This document shows positions 1-8,618 of a stretch of 35,609 nt of DNA, in pieces; position 1 is the first letter of the stretch, and each line of letters opens with the position of its first letter. The translations under genes were made by a program, and so were the position numbers. The DNA is taken from positions 139,850-175,458 of the forward strand of contig JAGQRH010000005.1 in NCBI GenBank assembly GCA_020425605.1. Reading direction: 5' to 3'. The notes under the pieces were generated by a model. It searched no databases. It worked only from the letters and a program-made list of their open reading frames with translations, and was not told the origin of the DNA. This DNA comes from Planctomycetota bacterium (GTDB lineage Bacteria; Planctomycetota; UBA8742; UBA2392).

Positions 1-142
1 CGCATGGCAGGTTCAGAGCAAGTTTCATTCCACGTCGTAAGTGCAGCACCCACGCAGGCTATCCCCCCCATGTAGTTGCGACGGCGTAACGTAGTTACCG
101 GAAGTTCGCCCGGCGGGGCGCGCCGAGAGTCGTTTCAAACCC

Positions 143-298
143 ATGGAAGACTGGGCGCTTACTGAAGAGGATCGCCCGCCGCCGCGCTGGCTGTATTACA
201 CGTTGGTGTTCGCGGCTGTGCTGGCGGTCGTTTCGATGCTCTTGATGGCGGGCGCGGTCGTACTCTTATTCCTTGTGCCGGCTTCGTGGCTGCCGTAA
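143..298 (+). CDS. small single-span membrane protein (51 aa)
   Basis: An ATG-to-TAA frame encodes 51 residues. The first 16 are hydrophilic and rich in acidic residues and proline (MEDWALTEEDRPPPRW). They are followed by one long hydrophobic segment (about residues 17-48) of V, A, L, M and F, so this should be a single-pass membrane protein with a short N-terminal tail. It ends 9 bases before the GNAT gene at 308, which itself has a poor ribosome site, so the two may be translationally coupled. I do not recognise the family. The organised tail-plus-helix layout and tight spacing argue for a real gene, but no strong Shine-Dalgarno sequence is visible before 143. Confidence 0.5.
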   Translation: MEDWALTEEDRPPPRWLYYTLVFAAVLAVVSMLLMAGAVVLLFLVPASWLP

Positions 299-307
299 AC
301 CGCCGCG

Positions 308-808
308 ATGGACGACGTTCATATCCGTAAACTTCGGGCGGAAGATTCGCTGGATCAGCTGACTCTCCTTCTCAACCGCGCCTACCAGCGACTGGTAGAT
401 CTCGGTTTCAACTACACGGCGTCCTATCAGGATGTTCAGACTACGGCCGAGCGAATCCAGCATGGCGAGTGCTACGTGGCCGTCCTCGACGGGCGAATTG
501 TCGGTACCGTAAACGTCGAGCTCACCGGGCGAACCAACCCGCCCTGGGTGCGCGGACGGCGTGATGTCGCCTATGCCTCGCAACTCGGCGTCGACCCGGA
601 TGTGCGCCACCGGGGCCTGGGCGCCAAGCTGATGGACGTGGCCGAAGAGCGTGCCCGACAGGCCGGATTCAAGTACATCGCCGGTGATACCAGCGAAGGC
701 GCCGACTATCTCCTCAAGTTCTACGGCGGGCGTGGGTACGAGGTCATGGCCCACCACCAGTGGGAGGGCAAAACCTACCGCAGCGTCGTGCTGGTCAAGA
801 AGCTGTAG
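308..808 (+). CDS. GNAT-family N-acetyltransferase
   Basis: The 166-residue protein is a single GNAT domain, which transfers an acetyl group from acetyl-CoA to an amine. The acetyl-CoA pyrophosphate-binding motif is visible near residues 97-106 (GVDPDVRHRGLGAKLM, i.e. RxxGxGxxL), preceded by the usual beta strand with AYASQLGV. The C-terminal part (GDTSEGADYLLKFYGGRGYEVM) matches the region where the fold's last strands pack. The substrate cannot be read from sequence. It follows the small membrane protein by 9 bases and is followed by a rho-independent terminator at 985-1010, so the two probably form a short transcription unit. Confidence 0.85.
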   Translation: MDDVHIRKLRAEDSLDQLTLLLNRAYQRLVDLGFNYTASYQDVQTTAERIQHGECYVAVLDGRIVGTVNVELTGRTNPPWVRGRRDVAYASQLGVDPDVRHRGLGAKLMDVAEERARQAGFKYIAGDTSEGADYLLKFYGGRGYEVMAHHQWEGKTYRSVVLVKKL

Positions 809-913
809 TTTCCCGCTGGTAGTTGCCGCGGACGAATACCATTGCTACCTTTCCGCCCGATGAACAAAGCACAGACCATCCGCATGACGATGAAGGGTAA
901 AAGGCGAGTCTCC

Positions 914-960
914 TTGCCGGCAACGCGGTGCGTTGCCAAGGCAACATTGCCTTAGGCAAT
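914..960. repeat. array of six alternating TTGCC / GGCAA half-sites
   Basis: TTGCC occurs at 914, 933 and 947 and GGCAA at 919, 940 and 955, strictly alternating within 46 bases. Perfect inverted repeats result: 919-926 with 930-937 (8 bp, loop GGT), 938-944 with 947-953 (7 bp), and the competing pairs 932-937 with 940-945 and 946-951 with 955-960. The array lies between the GNAT gene and asd, just before a terminator. It could be a cooperative protein-binding array or, in RNA, a set of mutually exclusive hairpins. Its function is unknown. Confidence 0.6.
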
Positions 961-984
961 CCCGCGTGTTGGCCGATACTTGAG

Positions 985-1010
985 CCGCCGCGGGGTTCCG
1001 CGGCGGTTTT
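985..1010 (+). terminator. rho-independent terminator between GNAT gene and asd
   Basis: A perfect 9-bp GC stem (CCGCCGCGG at 985-993, CCGCGGCGG at 998-1006) with a GGTT loop is followed directly by TTTT. It most simply ends the upstream transcript. It also lies only 27 bases before the asd start codon, so it would act as an attenuator if asd were transcribed from further upstream. Confidence 0.75.
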
Positions 1011-1018
1011 GCTATGCT
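1010..1018 (+). promoter_or_regulatory. candidate extended -10 promoter of asd
   Basis: TGC-TATGCT (TGn plus a -10-like hexamer) starts 28 bases before the asd ATG, immediately after the terminator T-run. No clear -35 is seen, which extended -10 promoters tolerate. Similar elements at similar distance precede purF and the small gene at 33919. Confidence 0.35.
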
Positions 1019-1037
1019 GGGCAGGAAAGGACCGACG

Positions 1038-2054
<1,017 letters not shown>

Positions 2055-2059
2055 GTCAA

Positions 2060-2536
2060 CTACTCGGGTTCTTCGCGGATATCCTCGCCGGAGGCAGTCT
2101 TGGCGAGGAGCGCAATCCGCTTCGGGCCAAGCACAAAGGCCACGAACGGTTGCTTGTCGCCTTGACCGACGCCGAAGCTGCGGCGCCGATTCCGGAGGTG
2201 ATCGACGAGAATGACCGCCTGCGGAACGGTTTTCACGTGTGTTCGTACGCTCACGTAAGTGCCAGGTGTGTCTCGGCCGTCAAGCAGGTTCCAGTCGGGG
2301 AGTTCCCAGTGATCCAGCAAGGTCTCACGGCGGCCGTCCTCCCACAACAGTTCTATGCTGAACTCCGCGCGCCCGAGCTCTGCGTCCATGTTGAATGCGC
2401 CCACGATCAGCTCGCGCGAGTCAGCGCCGCTGTAGATTGATGCATCTACTTCGGGCGGAGGCAGCGGTGCCGGGCGGGAAGCGCAGCCGGTCGCGAACAG
2501 CAGCACACCAAGGATTACCAATCGTGTGATGCCCAA
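2060..2536 (-). CDS. putative lipoprotein of unknown function
   Basis: About 158 residues from a TTG start, 31 bases after the HTTM-DCC stop. The N-terminus is a lipoprotein signal: a short basic start, the hydrophobic run LVILGVLLFATG, then Cys18 followed by ASRP. The mature part begins with a proline-rich stretch and carries a beta-rich domain (IVGAFNMDAELGRAEFSIELLWEDGR) I do not recognise. The reading frame is open upstream to an ATG at 2650, but that would overlap the previous gene and bury the signal peptide. TTG 2536 is preferred because GGGG lies about 7 bases before it. It is the last gene of a tight minus-strand operon and may be anchored to the same membrane as its partners. Confidence 0.7.
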   Translation of the reverse strand: MGITRLVILGVLLFATGCASRPAPLPPPEVDASIYSGADSRELIVGAFNMDAELGRAEFSIELLWEDGRRETLLDHWELPDWNLLDGRDTPGTYVSVRTHVKTVPQAVILVDHLRNRRRSFGVGQGDKQPFVAFVLGPKRIALLAKTASGEDIREEPE

Positions 2537-2567
2537 TTCGCTACCCCGTCTACGGTCGCATCGCGTT

Positions 2568-4055
2568 CTAGGCCGCGGGCTCGGGCACCTTGCCCTGTGC
2601 GGCGCGGTACTTCTCGTGCAGCTCGACGACCTTGCGGATGACTTCGTCATCGACTTCTTTGCCGGCCAGCAACTTGAGGTGAAGGCTGCAGAATTCGTTG
2701 TCGCACTTGGCGTATTTGAAGCGATTGCGGGCGATGAACGCGTAGATGCGCGACCCGAAGAAGCGCGCGCCCGGCAGCCACAGGAACGGCACGATCAGCC
2801 AGCACAGCGGCAACACCGGCGCCATGGCGCGGAAGGCCTCGTAGCCGCCAAAGTAGCTGCCGTCCGGGCGCTTCACGTACATCTGCTTGAGCATGTCGGC
2901 GTAGGTAACGTCCGGCAGCTCGGCTTCGGCGAAACGCCGGTCGTGGATGTCCGCGTACTTCAGTCGCCCCAGCCAGTCCAGCCGCTCCAGCGTGCGCTTG
3001 CTTTTCTTACAGATAGGACACATGCCGTCATAGAAGACGGTGTAGGTGCGGGATGCTGCATCGCCGGTTGCTTTGCCTGCCATATCCATCAAAACCGCTG
3101 CGGGAATGAACAACCAGTAGAACGCCATGATCGTGAAGCTGAAGTGGGTGACTTCCATCGTCAGGAAGATACCCACGTGCACCAGGTAGCCGATCGACAA
3201 CGCATACCACCTTGTGCGCCGCCACAGTACTAACAAGGGAAAGGCGATTTCCCATACCAGCGTAATCCACGTTCCGGGAGCGAACAGCCACCACGGCAGG
3301 TCTCCGAAGATCGCGAATCGACTGATTGTCCCATGGTTCAGTGCACGGAATATCGCGTGTCCGCCTACCCAGTCGCCAAGCTGGCCGTTATTGACGCCAC
3401 GTAGCTTGTCGATGCCGGTGAAGAAGTACACAACGATCAACTGGACCTGGGCAATCCGCAGGCTCCACGGGCGAATCCAGCCGCGCGAAGACTCACCGCG
3501 CCAGCTTTCGGCCCACAAGGCCGGGTGCGTGAACACAAGTGCAGCCAGCCTGCGCCAGAGTGCGGGCTCGATCGGGCGAAGCAGCCTGCGGCGGAACAGG
3601 TTGTCGAGGCTCCAGGCTGCGCCGGCCGGCATCAGCATCAGGCAGAACACTGCGGCCCGCAGCAGAATGTCACCACCGTTCAGTATGTATGGGTTCCGCA
3701 TGTGAAAACTGACCAGCAGCACCCACAAGCCGACGGTTGCCAATCGTGTGAATAGCCCCAGCGCAGTCGCTGCGGCAAAGGCGATCATCAGGCCGAGCGC
3801 GAATTCGGTCATGCCTAGCGACCAGTCCGAGCCGATCACCGACCATCGCCAGTAAGAGCTTGTGTAGAGCTCGAATGAGCGAATCGGGTAGAGACCATCC
3901 GGCCCATACCAGTCGGCCACGTTGGGCAGCAGCGACAGCAGTGAATCCAGTGCGACGATCAGCCCGATCGAGATCCGGAACGCGGCTACGGGCTCAGCGC
4001 GCACGGGGCGCGACCAGAAATTCCAGAAGCCTTTCAAGGCACGCGCGAGCAACAT
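2568..4055 (-). CDS. HTTM (gamma-carboxylase-like) membrane protein fused to a DCC thiol-disulfide domain
   Basis: This 495-residue fusion has two parts. Residues about 10-330 form a multi-span membrane region of the HTTM type (related to vitamin K-dependent gamma-carboxylase), with several hydrophobic helices and conserved pieces such as NGGDILLR and the WYGPDGLYP loop. Residues about 335-440 are a DCC (DUF393) domain with the diagnostic YDGMCPICKKSKRTL, a CxxC pair after the DG. DCC proteins are thought to act in thiol-disulfide exchange; HTTM proteins in bacteria are largely uncharacterised. The start at 4055 overlaps the stop of the upstream gene (TGATG), which argues for translational coupling and against the in-frame ATG at 4100. 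A carboxylation or radical/redox membrane reaction is inference. Confidence 0.85.
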   Translation of the reverse strand: MLLARALKGFWNFWSRPVRAEPVAAFRISIGLIVALDSLLSLLPNVADWYGPDGLYPIRSFELYTSSYWRWSVIGSDWSLGMTEFALGLMIAFAAATALGLFTRLATVGLWVLLVSFHMRNPYILNGGDILLRAAVFCLMLMPAGAAWSLDNLFRRRLLRPIEPALWRRLAALVFTHPALWAESWRGESSRGWIRPWSLRIAQVQLIVVYFFTGIDKLRGVNNGQLGDWVGGHAIFRALNHGTISRFAIFGDLPWWLFAPGTWITLVWEIAFPLLVLWRRTRWYALSIGYLVHVGIFLTMEVTHFSFTIMAFYWLFIPAAVLMDMAGKATGDAASRTYTVFYDGMCPICKKSKRTLERLDWLGRLKYADIHDRRFAEAELPDVTYADMLKQMYVKRPDGSYFGGYEAFRAMAPVLPLCWLIVPFLWLPGARFFGSRIYAFIARNRFKYAKCDNEFCSLHLKLLAGKEVDDEVIRKVVELHEKYRAAQGKVPEPAA

Positions 4056-4711
4056 CAGTTCCTGTATAGCGGAAACAACGGGTCCACAGGCACCGGCCAT
4101 TGGTCGTCGGTGTAGGGGTAGAGCGGCATCAATTCGACCCAGTCGCAGCGCAGCTCACCGCCGTAGCCCGGGTGGCGGATCGCTGTCCGCCACAGCTCGA
4201 TGCGCTGCACGTCTTTCTTGCGCCCCGGGTGCGCCTGGAGCCAGCGGGTAGCGCGCCAGCGCGCGTAGTTTGTACGCAGGACGCTCCACGCCCGCTCCGA
4301 CTTGGCCGCGTTGGATTCGAACTTGCGAATGCGCCCGTCGCCGATGTGAAAGCGCCAGTTGTACAGCCGCTGTTCACCCTCCACGTCATTGGGAATCGGC
4401 GAGCTGCCGGTCCAGCCGGGCAGGTCCGGCTCGACAATCGAATGCAGTGATACACGCCGCCCATCCTTGAACACAATCACCACGATGGGCGAGTACGACA
4501 GGGTGCCGACATTGGGCGCAAACATGTTCCAGCGCTGGGTTGTCGCAGTGGCCGACATTACCTTGCTGGTGCGACTTTCGAGCCAGTTGCTGGGCGAGTC
4601 CTCGAACAGGCGAAACGTGTTGTGCAGCAGAAGAGTGATGAGGTAGCCGACCACGAAAACGCCAACGATCAGCGAGCTGCCCCAGGTCCAGATTCTGCGA
4701 AGCCAGATCAT
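4055..4711 (-). CDS. membrane-anchored partner of HTTM protein, WNMFAPN motif
   Basis: A 218-residue protein with one N-terminal membrane segment (about residues 12-31, SSLIVGVFVVGYLITLLLH) and a soluble, probably periplasmic remainder. The motif TTQRWNMFAPNVGTLSYSPIVV is characteristic of proteins encoded beside or fused to HTTM domains. The rest is rich in Trp, Tyr and Arg. The gene begins 4 bases after the molybdopterin oxidoreductase stop, without its own good ribosome site, and ends overlapping the HTTM-DCC start. Co-translation and a shared membrane complex are therefore likely, though not proven. The enzymatic role is unknown. Confidence 0.75.
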   Translation of the reverse strand: MIWLRRIWTWGSSLIVGVFVVGYLITLLLHNTFRLFEDSPSNWLESRTSKVMSATATTQRWNMFAPNVGTLSYSPIVVIVFKDGRRVSLHSIVEPDLPGWTGSSPIPNDVEGEQRLYNWRFHIGDGRIRKFESNAAKSERAWSVLRTNYARWRATRWLQAHPGRKKDVQRIELWRTAIRHPGYGGELRCDWVELMPLYPYTDDQWPVPVDPLFPLYRN

Positions 4712-4715
4712 CGAG

Positions 4716-5366
4716 TTAGCTGTAACGCTCTTCTTTCCAGGGATCGCCGTGGTTGTGGTACCCGCGCACTTCCCAGAAGCCGCGCTTGTCCTCGGTCAGG
4801 AATTCGATTCCCTTGAGCCACTTCGCGCCCTTCCATGCGTACAGGTGCGGCACCCACATACGAACAGGCCCGCCGTGCTCGCGAGTCAGGGGCTTGCCGC
4901 CAAAGCTGTGCACCACGGCGACATTCGGCAGGGCGAGCTCTTCAAGCGGAAGATTCGTCGTGTAGCCGTCGTGCGCATGGAACATGGCGTGGGTGGCATC
5001 GCCCTTGACGTTCATTCGGGACAGCAGGTCGACCCACAGTACGCCCTCGACTTCGGCGTCATAGATCGACCACGTGGTCACGCAGTGCAGGTCGGTCTTC
5101 AGTCTGGTCTGCGGCAGGGCCATGAACTCGTCCCAACTGAACTTTGCCGCGTCGGCCGCGCCGGATATCTCTAGTTCCCATTCCTCGGTCTTGACCTCGG
5201 GTCGCAGGCCAAGGTCCAGCACCGGCCAGCTGTTCGTAACGAGTTTCTGGCCCGGTGGCAGGCGGTCCTTGGCAACGGGAAACATGCCCGTGCCCTTGCC
5301 CTCTGCAACGCCCTTCTCTGCGATGTTCTGTTTGGCCTTGATGATCTTTTCGTCGTGTTCACTCAT
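4716..5366 (-). CDS. sulfite-oxidase-like molybdopterin-dependent oxidoreductase
   Basis: The 216-residue protein is a single oxidoreductase molybdopterin-binding domain of the sulfite oxidase / MsrP superfamily (YuiH-like). Cys95 in TDLHCVTTWS is the expected molybdenum-coordinating cysteine. FGGKPLTREHGGPVRMWVPHLYAWKGAKWLKGIEF is the conserved cofactor and substrate region, ending in the usual G(F)WE.RGYHNHGDPW tail. There is no twin-arginine or Sec signal, so it appears cytosolic. The start at 5366 is supported by GGAG 6-10 bases before it; an upstream in-frame start would extend into the divergent promoter region. It heads the four-gene minus-strand operon. The physiological substrate is unknown. 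Confidence 0.85.
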   Translation of the reverse strand: MSEHDEKIIKAKQNIAEKGVAEGKGTGMFPVAKDRLPPGQKLVTNSWPVLDLGLRPEVKTEEWELEISGAADAAKFSWDEFMALPQTRLKTDLHCVTTWSIYDAEVEGVLWVDLLSRMNVKGDATHAMFHAHDGYTTNLPLEELALPNVAVVHSFGGKPLTREHGGPVRMWVPHLYAWKGAKWLKGIEFLTEDKRGFWEVRGYHNHGDPWKEERYS

Positions 5367-5453
5367 GGGCTTCTCCAGGCCGCATTCTAGCCTGAAGCGA
5401 CCGCGGTTTGAAACACGCACTCGTTACCGGCTGACTGAATTGAGAGGACAGAC

Positions 5454-6011
5454 ATGTCACCCGCATTCCTTGACTCCGAACGATTGTGGTACCGCGCGCC
5501 TCAGCCTTCCGATGCAGCCTTCTTCACGGCCGGTCTGCAGGACCCGCGTGTTCGCCGCAACCTGCTTGTAGGCCGCTATCCGTTCAATGAAGACGGCGAG
5601 CGTGCGTTTCTTGAAGCCCGTGCCGAGGCGCCGGTCGTTGACGGCAAGACGGACGTTCTGCTGAGCTTCGGCCTCAAGGGTGATGACAAGATCATCGGAA
5701 ACACCGGGCTGCATCGCATGTCGATGCTGCACCGCAACGCCGAGTGGGGGATCGTGATCATGCGCCCGGAGGAGTGGGGCAAGGGGTTCGGCCGGGAAGT
5801 CGCCGGCGCAATGCTCCGCTACGGCTTCGACACGCTGAACCTTCACCGCATCTACCTGCGCGTGAATGCCGACAACGAGCGTGGTGTGCGCTCGTATCAG
5901 GCCGCAGGCTTCAAGGATGAAGGCGTGATGCGCCAGCACATCTTTGTGGACGGCAAGTATGTTGACCTGCGCATGATGGCTGTCCTGCGTGATGAATGGC
6001 GGCAGGGATAG
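5454..6011 (+). CDS. RimJ/RimL-like GNAT acetyltransferase
   Basis: A 185-residue acetyltransferase of the RimJ/RimL/SpeG-like GNAT group. Diagnostic pieces are AEWGIVIMRPEEWGKGFGREVAGAMLRYGFDTLNLHRIYLRVNADNERGVRSYQAAGFKDEGVMR: a short acetyl-CoA loop (EWGKGFG), then the L.RIYLRV..NERG..SY...GF motif that distinguishes this subgroup. GAGAGGA lies about 6 bases before the ATG. It is divergent from the molybdopterin gene with 87 bases between. Targets may be protein N-termini or small amines; sequence alone does not decide. Confidence 0.88.
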   Translation: MSPAFLDSERLWYRAPQPSDAAFFTAGLQDPRVRRNLLVGRYPFNEDGERAFLEARAEAPVVDGKTDVLLSFGLKGDDKIIGNTGLHRMSMLHRNAEWGIVIMRPEEWGKGFGREVAGAMLRYGFDTLNLHRIYLRVNADNERGVRSYQAAGFKDEGVMRQHIFVDGKYVDLRMMAVLRDEWRQG

Positions 6012-6037
6012 ACCCTTTCGCAAACCGATTCATGGGC

Positions 6038-6068
6038 CATAATCCCGGCGGAGTCATCTGCCGGGATT
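6038..6068 (+). promoter_or_regulatory. candidate promoter with 9-bp operator-like inverted repeat
   Basis: CATAAT (6038-6043) resembles a -10 element. Overlapping it is a perfect inverted repeat, AATCCCGGC (6041-6049) and GCCGGGATT (6060-6068), with a 10-base spacer containing GGAG. There is no T-run, so it is not a terminator. It could be a repressor site over the transcription start, or an mRNA hairpin exposing or hiding the ribosome site of the exporter operon. The -35 is weak. Confidence 0.35.
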
Positions 6069-6072
6069 GCCC

Positions 6073-7323
6073 GTGAAACGCATCGTCGTACTCATTGTCT
6101 TTGGTCTGGTTCTGCTTGCCGGCGTTGCCGCAGTCGTCAATGCGCTGTTCACGCCCATTGAGGTCGAAGTCGGCACCGTGCAGACCGGCAAGGCCATGGA
6201 AACGGTCTACGCAACCGGGCACGTCGAGGCGCGGGAGCGTAGAACTTTGCGTGCGCAGCGCGCAGGGGTGATTGCGGAGATCTACCAGTCGCCAATCACC
6301 GGCAAGCCTTTCACGGAAGGCGATGTCGTCCATGCCGGCGACAAGATTGTCCGCCTGCGCGATTCCGCACTTTCCGCCCGACGTGACGGCGCTCAGGCTG
6401 AGCTGACCCGCGTGTCTGAGCAGGTAAAAGTAGACAGCCCGTACCGCAGGGCCTACGAGCTCCGGATTGGTGAAGCCCGCAACACGGCCGAAGATGCGCG
6501 TGCGCGTGAACAACGTCTGAAGGCGCAACTTGAGACCGGCGGCATTTCGCGTGACGCCTACGACCAGGCCAAGACGCGCGCCGACGTGGCCGAGCAGCAA
6601 CTACACCAGCTGAAGCAGGAATTTGAGCAGGTCATCGAAGACCTTCAGGCCGCACGCACGCGCGCCCAGGCGGAACTCGACACGATCAATGCCACTGAGC
6701 AGGACGACCTGTTGTTGGCGCCCATCGATGGAGTCCTTCTGATGCTGCCGCTCGATGAAGGGGAGTTCGCCCCGATCGGGACAGAGCTGGTCAAGGTAGG
6801 GGATCTGCGAGACATGATCCTTGAGGCCGAAGTAAACGAAGACGACATCGGCCGAGTGAAGCTGGACAAGTCCGTGAACATCCGCCTTGCCGGCTTCGAC
6901 GGCACACTCATCAAGGGGACAGTCTTCGAAATCCTTCCCGACGCGGACCGCACCACCAAGGGCTTTACGGTCAAGGTGAAGTTCACCAATGCCAGCCTGG
7001 TCGGCAATCCAGCCGAGCCGTTGAAAGGCTTCATTGAGCTGGAATCCGGCGCGCGTCCGCTGTCCGGCATGACGGCCGAGCTTGGGATTGTCGTAGAGGA
7101 GCGCGAAAACGCGATGACCATCCCGCGCCCGGCCTTGACCGCCCAGAACACCGTCTTCGTTCTCGGCGAAAACGGCAAGGTGCACGAGGTGAAGGTGACG
7201 ATCGGCCTGATCAACTTCAGCACCTGCGAGATCAAGAGCGGCCTGTCCGTAGGTCAGGAAGTCGCGATCTCCAACCTCAAGGACCTGTCCGACGGTACCC
7301 GGGCGAAGAAGAAGCAGAAATGA
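6073..7323 (+). CDS. HlyD/MacA-family membrane fusion protein of an ABC exporter
   Basis: A periplasmic adaptor of about 416 residues anchored by an N-terminal hydrophobic helix (IVVLIVFGLVLLAGVAAVV). The order is typical: first lipoyl half-motif (VYATGHVEARERRTLRAQRAGVIAEI), an alpha-hairpin rich in Glu, Arg, Gln and Ala (about residues 110-210), second lipoyl half (LLLAPIDGVLLMLPLDEGEFAPIGTELVKVGDL), then beta-barrel and membrane-proximal domains. The start is uncertain: GTG 6073 is chosen, but TTG 6067 is in frame and neither has an ideal ribosome site. The stop overlaps the permease ATG (ATGA), so the two are translationally coupled. It would link an inner-membrane ABC transporter to the outer envelope. 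Confidence 0.88.
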   Translation: MKRIVVLIVFGLVLLAGVAAVVNALFTPIEVEVGTVQTGKAMETVYATGHVEARERRTLRAQRAGVIAEIYQSPITGKPFTEGDVVHAGDKIVRLRDSALSARRDGAQAELTRVSEQVKVDSPYRRAYELRIGEARNTAEDARAREQRLKAQLETGGISRDAYDQAKTRADVAEQQLHQLKQEFEQVIEDLQAARTRAQAELDTINATEQDDLLLAPIDGVLLMLPLDEGEFAPIGTELVKVGDLRDMILEAEVNEDDIGRVKLDKSVNIRLAGFDGTLIKGTVFEILPDADRTTKGFTVKVKFTNASLVGNPAEPLKGFIELESGARPLSGMTAELGIVVEERENAMTIPRPALTAQNTVFVLGENGKVHEVKVTIGLINFSTCEIKSGLSVGQEVAISNLKDLSDGTRAKKKQK

Positions 7324-8579
7324 CGGCTCGGCCACTGATCCTGATCGCGCGGCGCCACCTGCTGCACAACACGTTTCGCACCGTGATTTCGGTGGCCGGC
7401 GTGGGAGTGGGCGTGATGTTCATGATCATGCTCAGTGCCCTGATGACGGGCTTTGAGAAGAAGTTCGTCACCGAGACGGTCGAGAGCAGTCCGCACATCA
7501 CGATCTACGATGAGCAGCGTCAGGTGCCCGACGAGTTCGCGCAATGGATCAGCACGCAATCGGGCGGCATCGCAACGGTCGAGGGCGCACGCCCGCGCGA
7601 CCGCAGGCGGCGCATCAAGAAGCCCGGCGAAGTCGTCGCCATGTTGCGCAGCATGCCGGAGGTCGAGGCGGCCGCGTTGAACGTCGTCGGCACGGCCATC
7701 GTCAGCTTCGGCTCGCGCGAGCGCGGCGTCGGCCTGATGGGCATCGAGCCGGAAGACCAGGAGGCAGTATCCGAGCTGGACACCTACATTGAAGGCGGGC
7801 GGGTATTTGACCTGTATTCCTCCGGCGGCGCGATGCTTTTGGGCTCGGGCATTGCCGGCCTGCTTGGCGTCAACAAGGGCGACACGGTCAACATCAAGCT
7901 GCGCGACGGCGAGACTCGCCCGCTCAAGGTCGTGGGCATCTTCAAGACCGGCGTGACTACAATTGACTACAGCCGCGCCTATACGCTCATCAGCGTCGCG
8001 CAGCAGTTGCTTGGCATGGGTCGTGACGTTAACCAGATCGTTGTTCGCCTGCGCGACTACAGCAGCGCGCGAGAGACGGCCGCGCGCATCGAGGGCATGG
8101 TCAGCTACCGCACCGAAAGCTGGCAGGAAGCCAACGAGAATTTCCTGTCGATCTTCGTGATCCAGCAGGTGATCACGTACCTCGTCACCGGCGGCATCAT
8201 GATCGTTGCCGCGTTCGGCATCCTGAACGTGCTGGTGATGCTGGTGATGGAGAAGCTGCCGGAGATCGCCATGCTCAAGTCCATGGGCTATTCCGGGCGC
8301 GACGTCACGTTGATCTTCCTGATGGAAGGCATGGTGATCGGCTGGATCGGTGTGCTGACCGGTTGCATTCTCGGGTACTGGCTGACGGTCTTCATCGGCT
8401 CACTGCCCATCCCGATGAAAGGGTTGATCGAGAGCGAGCACCTCGAAATGAACAACGCCCTGTACCTGTACTATCGGGCGGGCATCGCAGCCTTGATCGT
8501 CACCCTGCTGGCGTCCGTCCTGCCCGCCATGCGCGCCGGCCGAATGGACCCGGTCGAAACCCTCCGCGGTCATGCCTGA
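7320..8579 (+). CDS. FtsX/MacB-type ABC transporter permease
   Basis: The 419-residue permease has the MacB/LolC layout: one N-terminal helix (about residues 20-42), a large periplasmic domain (about 45-270), then three C-terminal helices. The FtsX-domain sequence FGILNVLVMLVMEKLPEIAMLKSMGYSGRDVTLIFLMEGMVIGWIGVLTGCILGY is conserved, as is the C-terminal P.MRAGRMDPVETLRG coupling region that contacts the ATPase. No nucleotide-binding domain is fused, so it needs a separate ATPase; the gene at 11364 is the obvious candidate although 2.8 kb of opposite-strand DNA intervenes. Such transporters move lipoproteins, peptides or drugs by a mechanotransmission mechanism; the substrate is unknown here. 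Confidence 0.9.
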   Translation: MTARPLILIARRHLLHNTFRTVISVAGVGVGVMFMIMLSALMTGFEKKFVTETVESSPHITIYDEQRQVPDEFAQWISTQSGGIATVEGARPRDRRRRIKKPGEVVAMLRSMPEVEAAALNVVGTAIVSFGSRERGVGLMGIEPEDQEAVSELDTYIEGGRVFDLYSSGGAMLLGSGIAGLLGVNKGDTVNIKLRDGETRPLKVVGIFKTGVTTIDYSRAYTLISVAQQLLGMGRDVNQIVVRLRDYSSARETAARIEGMVSYRTESWQEANENFLSIFVIQQVITYLVTGGIMIVAAFGILNVLVMLVMEKLPEIAMLKSMGYSGRDVTLIFLMEGMVIGWIGVLTGCILGYWLTVFIGSLPIPMKGLIESEHLEMNNALYLYYRAGIAALIVTLLASVLPAMRAGRMDPVETLRGHA

Positions 8580-8618
8580 AGCTGTCGCGCCTGGCTTCGC
8601 GCGTGCGCGCCTCTGGCG

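Noticed and set aside
1..75. Possible C-terminal end of a gene entering from the left edge
   Set aside because: The frame ending at TAG 73-75 shows no recognisable sequence, and nothing else supports it. I see nothing certain in 1-142.
4056..4100. Upstream start (4100) for the HTTM-DCC gene
   Set aside because: It would overlap the preceding gene by 46 bases. The TGATG overlap at 4053-4057 is the usual coupled arrangement, and the extension has no HTTM character.
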